A DNA stretch of 48,640 nucleotides from Thiotrichales bacterium (lineage in GTDB: Bacteria; Pseudomonadota; Gammaproteobacteria; JAABTG01), in NCBI GenBank assembly GCA_011389995.1, contig JAABTG010000022.1:1-48640 (forward strand). The letters are read 5' to 3'. How positions within the stretch are numbered: the stretch's first letter is position 1; each line of letters starts with the position of its first letter. Positions 43,600 through 48,640 of the stretch are shown in pieces. The notes beneath the pieces are model-generated. The model had not been told where the DNA came from. It did no database searches and saw nothing but the letters and a program-made list of their open reading frames with translations. Made by a program: the position numbers and the translations under genes.

Positions 43600-44958
43600 T
43601 CAGGGATCCGCCGCCACCACACAGCGATTGCGGCCCCGGGCCTTGGCCTCGTAGAGGGCGACGTCGGCCCGCTTCACGCTCTCCATGTAATCGGGGCCAC
43701 AAAGGTGGTGGGCGATGCCGAAGCTGGCCGTCAGGGTCAGCGGGACATCCTCCCGGGTGGTGAAGCGATGTTCGGCCACCCGCAGGCGCAGGCGCTCGGC
43801 GAGGTCCGCGGCCTGCTGGGCGTTCGCCCCCGCCAGCAGCAGCAGGAACTCCTCGCCGCCGAAACGAAACACGTAGTCGCCGGCGCGCACGCCGCCGAGG
43901 AGCAACTCCGCGAATTCCACCAGCACCCGGTCGCCGACATCGTGGCCGTGGGTGTCGTTCACCACCTTGAAGTGGTCGATATCCGTCACCACCACCGAAC
44001 TGGTGGCCTGGAACCTGAGGCAGACCTCGTTCTCGTGGCGGAATACGGTGGGCAGATAGCGCCGGTTGAACACCCGGGTCAGGGGGTCCCGGGCGGCCTC
44101 GTGATGGACCATCTGCTCGCTCATGAGGGACAGCACCACGCCGGCGCCATGGACCGCCTCCTCCAGTTCGCCGAGACGCTGCCGGTAGCCACGGTGCGGG
44201 CCCTCCCCGGCCGCCGCGAGGAACACCTCGTCGATACGCTTCACCGCCGCCTTGAGGCGGGGGATGTCGGCGGACTCGCCGAAGGTCAGGGCCGCCTTGT
44301 GGTTGAGCCACAGGCTGAAATCCGACTGACCCAGAGTGGGCAGGCCGTCCCCGGACAGGTCTTCCCCCAGGCACAACGTCTGCACGGCCGCCGCCAGCCA
44401 GCCATAGAGCACGCTGCGCTGCTGCTCGCACTCCATGGCCAGGTTGTAGCCGCTGGTGTGCATGCGCAGGGACTGGGTGTTGCGGTCGTAGGCCACCAGG
44501 TCCTCGATGTAGGCCTCGTTCATCAAGGACACGGTGGCGTCCAGCAGCTCGTTCACCAGCAGCATGTGTTCCATGAGCCGGGGCGCGTCCGCGGCCGCGA
44601 GTTCGCGGCCGATCTCCCGGCGCATCACCCGCATGCCCTCCACCTGCAGCTCCATGGGCAGGCTGATCTGGGCGTGGACCTGGCCGATACGACGCTGGCG
44701 GGCCACGAAGGCGGCGACGTCGTCGCTGTCGCGGGGCCTGAAGAGGTCGTCCAGCCAGGCCATCTGGCTGTCCATCAGCCGCCGGGAGACCATCTCCTGG
44801 TCCAGGAACACGGCGGCACCGGGATTGCCGAGGAGTGCACTGTAGAACAGGTTGACGATGTCCCGGGCCCGCGGCCTGAGGTATTCGCCAATGGCTTCCA
44901 GTTTGAGCCGGTTGGCCGGCGAGAAGACTTCCTGGAGGATCTTTTCGTTGTTATGCAT
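43600..44958 (-). CDS. Globin-coupled diguanylate cyclase (DosC-like)
   Basis: A 452-residue oxygen-sensing enzyme making c-di-GMP. The globin domain (about 1-155) has the proximal heme His95 in VHAQISLPMELQVEGMRVM, aligning with E. coli DosC VHARIGIP, and Tyr39 (NLFYSAL) at the position of the distal Tyr. The middle region (about 165-285) contains LPTLGQSDFSLWLNHKA, as in DosC. The GGDEF domain (about 290-452) has the active site GGEEF (367-371). An RxxD inhibitory site (Arg358-Asp361) lies five residues before it, so product feedback is expected. It follows amylosucrase on the same strand by 103 nt and may respond to oxygen or redox state. Confidence 0.93.
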   Translation of the reverse strand: MHNNEKILQEVFSPANRLKLEAIGEYLRPRARDIVNLFYSALLGNPGAAVFLDQEMVSRRLMDSQMAWLDDLFRPRDSDDVAAFVARQRRIGQVHAQISLPMELQVEGMRVMRREIGRELAAADAPRLMEHMLLVNELLDATVSLMNEAYIEDLVAYDRNTQSLRMHTSGYNLAMECEQQRSVLYGWLAAAVQTLCLGEDLSGDGLPTLGQSDFSLWLNHKAALTFGESADIPRLKAAVKRIDEVFLAAAGEGPHRGYRQRLGELEEAVHGAGVVLSLMSEQMVHHEAARDPLTRVFNRRYLPTVFRHENEVCLRFQATSSVVVTDIDHFKVVNDTHGHDVGDRVLVEFAELLLGGVRAGDYVFRFGGEEFLLLLAGANAQQAADLAERLRLRVAEHRFTTREDVPLTLTASFGIAHHLCGPDYMESVKRADVALYEAKARGRNRCVVAADP

Positions 44959-45061
44959 GGCACCCGCCAGTATCAGACGTCGTTCGGGACATGGATTGGC
45001 CGCAGCTTTGAGGGCCGTCGCCTGCCGGGATCCTCCCGGGGCGCGCCGCCGGTGGGAGCCG

Positions 45062-47017
45062 TCACACCACCCGCGACAGCACCATGAACTGGTAGGGTTC
45101 CATGACGAGCTCCTGGGTGGCCGTCACCACCCGGCCGGCATACAGGTCCACCATGGTCTTGCGCATCCCCATCTGGCGCAGGCGCCGGGCCTCCAGGCGC
45201 TGTTCCCGCTCGCTGAAGTTGGCGAGCACGAACACCACGTGCTGGTCGTTGCTCCTGAAGAAGGCGAACACGTGCTTGTTGCCGGTTTCGGCGAACTCCG
45301 TATCGGCATAGGCGAAGGCGGCGTTCTGGCTGCGCAGCTGGATGACCCGCAACAGCCCTTGGTAGACCCGCCCCGGGACGCTGGCCTCGTCGCGGCGTTG
45401 TTCCGCCCGCTCCCAGTCGAAGGTGGTGCGGTGGAGCCAGCGGGAGTCCCCCTGCTTGGCGGGGTCGCGGCCGTAGTCGTAGTCGTTGAGCATGGCGATC
45501 TCGTCTCCCAGGTAGATGAGGGGGATGCCGCCGATGGTGATGATGACGCCGTGGATCAGCAGGATGCGGCGCACCGCCAGTTCCCTCTCCGCCTCGTCGT
45601 CCTCGGCCAGGGCCCGTTCCAGACCTGCCAGGGAGGCGCCCATACCCGACACCCGGGCGTCACCGGTGACCGGGTCTTCCTGGAAGGGCTCGCCGCGGGC
45701 GAAGCTGCCCTCGAACTGGCCGGTGAAGAAGCGGGTCAGGAAGCGCCGGTGCTCAGCCGGCTTGAAGCCCACCGCCTCGACGTCGTCGTCGGCGAAGGCC
45801 CAGCCGATATCGTCGTGGCAGCGTACGTAGTTGACCCAGCCGCAACCCTCGGCGATGGTGAAACGGCGCCCCATGGCGTGGTAGAGCAGGCGGGCATCCC
45901 GGGTGGCCAGGGCATCCCACAGCAGGGCCATGAGTTGAGGATTGTAGGACAGCTGACACTCCTCGACGCCGATGTACTTGTTCACCTCGTCGGGGTGCAC
46001 GATGGCCTCGGACTTGAACACCATGGCCGGCGCCGCGATGCTGGCGATGGCGTTGAAGGCCTGGATGATCCAGTGGGCCTCGGGCAGGTTCTGGCTGTTG
46101 GTGCCGAGGCGCTTCCAGATGTAGGCCACGGCGTCCAGGCGCAGGATCTCGATGCCCTGGTTGGCCAGGAACAGCATCTCCTCGATCATGCTCGCGAACA
46201 CCGCGGGGTTCTCGTAGTTGAGGTCCCACTGGTAGGTGTGGAAGGTGGTCCATACCCATTTCTTGATGCGTGTGCGGTAGGTGAAGGCCCCCGGATGGTC
46301 CTCGGTGAACACCTCGGGCATGCTGCGTTCGTAGGCGTCGGGCATCTCCCGGTTGGGAAACATGCGGTAGTAGGCCTGGTATTCCCGGCTTCCCGCCAGG
46401 GCCCGGGTGGCCCATTCGTGCTCATCCGAGGTGTGGTTGAAGACGAAATCCAGGCACAGGGAGATGCCGTGGTGGCGCAACTCCGTGGCCAGGGCCGCCA
46501 GGTCCTCCATGGTGCCGAGGTCCGGGTCCACCTCGCGGTAGCTGGAGACCGCATAGCCGCCGTCGTTGTCGTCCGCCGGCACCTTGAATACCGGCATGAG
46601 GTGAAGGTAGGTGATACCCATCTCCGTGAGATAGGGCAGGCGCTCCCGCAGCCCCTTGAGGTCGCCGGCGAACAGGTCCACGTAACACATGGCCCCCACC
46701 ATGCGGTTGGACTGGTACCAATGGGGATCGGCCTCCCGCATGGCGTCCAGGGCCTTCAACTCGCCGGGACGGGCCAACCACATCTCGGTGGCCGCGGCCA
46801 GGATGGCCTCGAGATGGTAGAAGAAATCGTAGTTCCTGCCGTAGAGGGCGTGGAGGTGGCCAAACAGGCGCGGGAAATGGCGGCGCATGCGGTCCACGTA
46901 GGCATCCCATTCGGCGCCATCCGTCTGGTCCTTGAAGCGGGCCTCGATGCGGGGCAGCAGCCGCCTCAGGGACACCGCCCCATGCTCGTCCAGCCACTGC
47001 TGTTCTGTCTTCACCAC
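45062..47017 (-). CDS. Amylosucrase (GH13)
   Basis: A 651-residue glucosyltransferase that transfers glucose from sucrose onto an alpha-1,4-glucan, releasing fructose. The sequence follows Neisseria polysaccharea amylosucrase throughout: VDLFAGDLKGL, YLHLMPVFKVP, SDEHEWA, WVWTTFHTYQWDLNY. The catalytic nucleophile is Asp295 (EILRLDAVAYIWK), the acid/base is Glu337 (VFKSEAIVHPDEV) and the third carboxylate is Asp402 (YVRCHDDIGW). No signal peptide is seen, so it is intracellular. I take GTG 47017 with GGGGAAAC upstream; TTG 47029 and GTG 47014 are alternatives. It is divergent from glgC, so both are likely to serve storage-glucan metabolism. Confidence 0.95.
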   Translation of the reverse strand: MVKTEQQWLDEHGAVSLRRLLPRIEARFKDQTDGAEWDAYVDRMRRHFPRLFGHLHALYGRNYDFFYHLEAILAAATEMWLARPGELKALDAMREADPHWYQSNRMVGAMCYVDLFAGDLKGLRERLPYLTEMGITYLHLMPVFKVPADDNDGGYAVSSYREVDPDLGTMEDLAALATELRHHGISLCLDFVFNHTSDEHEWATRALAGSREYQAYYRMFPNREMPDAYERSMPEVFTEDHPGAFTYRTRIKKWVWTTFHTYQWDLNYENPAVFASMIEEMLFLANQGIEILRLDAVAYIWKRLGTNSQNLPEAHWIIQAFNAIASIAAPAMVFKSEAIVHPDEVNKYIGVEECQLSYNPQLMALLWDALATRDARLLYHAMGRRFTIAEGCGWVNYVRCHDDIGWAFADDDVEAVGFKPAEHRRFLTRFFTGQFEGSFARGEPFQEDPVTGDARVSGMGASLAGLERALAEDDEAERELAVRRILLIHGVIITIGGIPLIYLGDEIAMLNDYDYGRDPAKQGDSRWLHRTTFDWERAEQRRDEASVPGRVYQGLLRVIQLRSQNAAFAYADTEFAETGNKHVFAFFRSNDQHVVFVLANFSEREQRLEARRLRQMGMRKTMVDLYAGRVVTATQELVMEPYQFMVLSRVV

Positions 47018-47195
47018 GTTTCCCCGCAAAAGTCATCAGGCGTCGCCGCCATAACGGCGACGCATTTAATCGAACAATCGCTTATTAAGCTATCAAGAGT
47101 GGCTCGCCCCGTGCAAAGCCAGCGGCCGTCACCACTGGTGATCCGCCGCCTCGTGGTTCAGGATAATCCGGACTCACTCACCCCCTGGACATGTC
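47018..47195. promoter_or_regulatory. Divergent promoter region between amylosucrase and glgC
   Basis: 178 nt between divergent start codons, with an unusually AT-rich core at about 47066-47098 (ATTTAATCGAACAATCGCTTATTAAGC). On the minus strand TTGATA and, 17 nt on, TCGATT make a weak -35/-10 pair toward amylosucrase. No operator can be named. Confidence 0.4.
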
Positions 47196-48464
47196 ATGGA
47201 CATCGAAAGCAACCCCCGTTTCGTCAGCCGGCTCACCCGCAACGCCCTCGCCCTGGTGCTGGCCGGAGGCCGCGGTTCGCGTCTCAAGGAGATGACCGAA
47301 TGGCGCGCCAAGCCGGCGGTGCACTTCGGCGGCAAATTCAGGATCATCGACTTCGTGCTGTCCAACTGCGTCAACTCGGGGATTCGGCGCATCGGCGTAC
47401 TCACCCAGTATAAGGCCCACTCTCTCATACGCCACCTGGTGCGGGGCTGGAGTACCTTCCACAGCGAACTGGGGGAATTCATGGAGATCCTGCCGGCCTC
47501 CCAGCGCACCTCCGACGACTGGTACCGGGGTACCGCCGATGCGGTTTACCAGAACCTCGACATCATCCGCACCTACGGCCCCGAGTTCGTGTTCGTGCTG
47601 GCGGGCGACCACATCTACAAGATGGACTACGGGCAGATGCTCGCCTTCCACCAGGAAAAGAACGCCGACCTCACGGTGGGCTGCGTACAGGTGAGCCTGG
47701 AGGAGGCCCGCAGCTTCGGGGTCATGGCGGTGGACGGCGACCACCGGGTGAGCCGCTTCGACGAGAAGCCGGCCCACCCCATCCCCATGCCCGGCAGCCG
47801 GGACGTGGCCCTGGCCTCCATGGGCATCTACGTCTTCCGCACGGAATTCCTCTACGACGAGTTGATCCGCGATTTCAGCGATCCCACCTCTAACCATGAT
47901 TTCGGCAGGGACGTCATCCCGCCCCTGCTCGCCCGCAACCGGGTATACGCCTACCCCTTCAACGACCCTGTCAGTGGCGAACAGGCCTTCTGGCGGGACG
48001 TCGGCACCCTGGATGCCTACTGGGCCGCCAACATGGAGCTGGTGGAGCCCGCCCCGGATCTGGACCTCTATGATGCCCTGTGGCCCATCCGCACCCATCA
48101 GGAGCAGCTGCCCTCGGCCAAGTTCGTGCTGGACGACGACGACCGCCAGGGCCAGGTCACCCATTCCATCGTCTCCGGCGGCTGCGTTATCTCCTCGGCG
48201 CGGCTCAAGCACTCCCTGCTGTTCTCCAACGTGCGCACCGCCGCCGGCTCCGTCATCGAGGACACCGTGGTGCTGCCGGATGTGCGGGTGGGCGAGGGTT
48301 GCCGCATCCACCGGGCCATCCTCGACCGTGGCTGCGACCTCCCCGCCGGACTGGTGGTGGGGAAGGACCCCGGGGAGGACGCCCGGCGCTTCCGGGTCAG
48401 CCCCGAGGGCATCACCCTCGTCACCCCGGAGATGCTGGGTCAGCGCATCCACATGACGGGCTGA
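47196..48464 (+). CDS. glgC: Glucose-1-phosphate adenylyltransferase (ADP-glucose pyrophosphorylase)
   Basis: A 422-residue enzyme forming ADP-glucose from glucose-1-phosphate and ATP, the committed step of bacterial glycogen synthesis. The nucleotide-binding signature is [42 protein letters not shown]. Further blocks are [29 protein letters not shown] (catalytic Asp), [20 protein letters not shown] (glucose-1-P binding), and a C-terminal left-handed beta-helix (about 300-400, [53 protein letters not shown]). Length matches E. coli GlgC. It is divergent from the amylosucrase gene. No glgA or glgB is in the window. Confidence 0.96.
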   Translation: MDIESNPRFVSRLTRNALALVLAGGRGSRLKEMTEWRAKPAVHFGGKFRIIDFVLSNCVNSGIRRIGVLTQYKAHSLIRHLVRGWSTFHSELGEFMEILPASQRTSDDWYRGTADAVYQNLDIIRTYGPEFVFVLAGDHIYKMDYGQMLAFHQEKNADLTVGCVQVSLEEARSFGVMAVDGDHRVSRFDEKPAHPIPMPGSRDVALASMGIYVFRTEFLYDELIRDFSDPTSNHDFGRDVIPPLLARNRVYAYPFNDPVSGEQAFWRDVGTLDAYWAANMELVEPAPDLDLYDALWPIRTHQEQLPSAKFVLDDDDRQGQVTHSIVSGGCVISSARLKHSLLFSNVRTAAGSVIEDTVVLPDVRVGEGCRIHRAILDRGCDLPAGLVVGKDPGEDARRFRVSPEGITLVTPEMLGQRIHMTG

Positions 48465-48505
48465 GTCCACCGGCCGCAGTGGCCCGGCGGCCGTCACCGG
48501 GCCAG

Positions 48506-48526
48506 GCCGGCCCAATGGGGGCCGGC
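48506..48526. terminator. 8-bp hairpin between glgC and the EAL gene
   Basis: GCCGGCCC (48506-48513) pairs perfectly with GGGCCGGC (48519-48526) over a 5-nt loop, between convergent genes. There is no T-run, so it is a likely but unproved bidirectional terminator. Confidence 0.45.
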
Positions 48527-48529
48527 GCC

Positions 48530-48640
48530 TCAGGGGATGAGCAGCGCGGGCACGCCCACGCCGTGGCCCTGCACGTAGTCCACCCCCATGTCGCAGAGGC
48601 GCCGGCGGATGGCATCGGTCTCCACGAACTCCGCGATGGT
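48530..48640 (-). CDS. EAL-domain protein (c-di-GMP phosphodiesterase), C-terminal end
   Basis: The last 36 codons of a minus-strand gene enter the window: TIAEFVETDAIRRRLCDMGVDYVQGHGVGVPALLIP, then TGA. The pattern TIAEFVE...LCDMGVDYVQGHGVG matches the final barrel helix and QGxxxG loop of EAL phosphodiesterases, where the Glu in AEFVE is an active-site residue. Domain structure upstream cannot be seen. It would degrade c-di-GMP made by enzymes such as the cyclase at 43600-44958. It is convergent with glgC. Confidence 0.8.
   Translation of the reverse strand, partial: TIAEFVETDAIRRRLCDMGVDYVQGHGVGVPALLIP

Overview
The window is a high-GC, gene-dense chromosomal segment with core genes throughout; I see no rRNA, tRNA, CRISPR array, prophage or transposase. 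The order serS-crcB-rarA-lolA-ftsK-trxB-aat-bpt-infA follows the arrangement known from Pseudomonas and, more loosely, E. coli, so this is very probably a gammaproteobacterium. The GC content, the Wolinella-type di-heme fumarate reductase and the amylosucrase argue against a standard enteric or pseudomonad. An environmental lineage such as Chromatiales/Ectothiorhodospiraceae is a guess from gene content only.

Layout. 1-1.2 kb: 3' end of a formamidase gene and an FmdB-type zinc-ribbon gene, closed by a strong hairpin shared with convergent serS. 1.3-13.1 kb: housekeeping block, with fluoride export (crcB, DUF190), replication and segregation (rarA, ftsK), lipoprotein sorting (lolA), alanine dehydrogenase, thioredoxin reductase, a FemAB/GNAT-like protein, the two N-end-rule aminoacyl transferases and infA. 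13.1-18.3 kb: a metallophosphatase, a low-molecular-weight tyrosine phosphatase and a four-gene MCE/Mla-type lipid transport operon. 18.5-22.0 kb: frdCAB with GTGA stop/start overlaps. 22.2-26.0 kb: a coupled Mre11/Rad50-like pair lacking a zinc hook. 26.2-30.7 kb: small accessory genes (two CBS-domain proteins, a glycine-zipper membrane protein, a thiamine-binding-type protein, an unknown membrane protein, a transglutaminase-like protein and a small exported protein). 30.9-33.6 kb: a DegS-like protease and a FadL-type outer-membrane protein. 33.7-42.0 kb: three tandem sensory kinases. 42.1-48.6 kb: malate:quinone oxidoreductase, a DosC-like globin-coupled diguanylate cyclase, amylosucrase divergent from glgC, and the C-terminus of an EAL-domain protein.

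Themes. frdCAB and mqo both exchange electrons with the quinone pool, suggesting flexible or low-oxygen respiration. The globin-coupled cyclase and the EAL protein make and break c-di-GMP on either side of the glucan genes (amylosucrase, glgC). The kinase cluster is the most unusual region: two full hybrid kinases, one with two receiver-like domains that lack the phospho-acceptor Asp, and a third, shorter gene that keeps PAS, the phosphoacceptor His domain and a receiver but has lost the entire ATPase domain.

Non-coding structure worth noting: two copies of an intergenic element bounded by inverted CGAAAGACGCGAAA-type repeats (about 2.92-3.09 and 32.05-32.27 kb), a GGGGGCC tandem tract upstream of mqo, an 11-nt tandem hairpin repeat at 28.57 kb and a 13-nt direct repeat just upstream of the transglutaminase gene.
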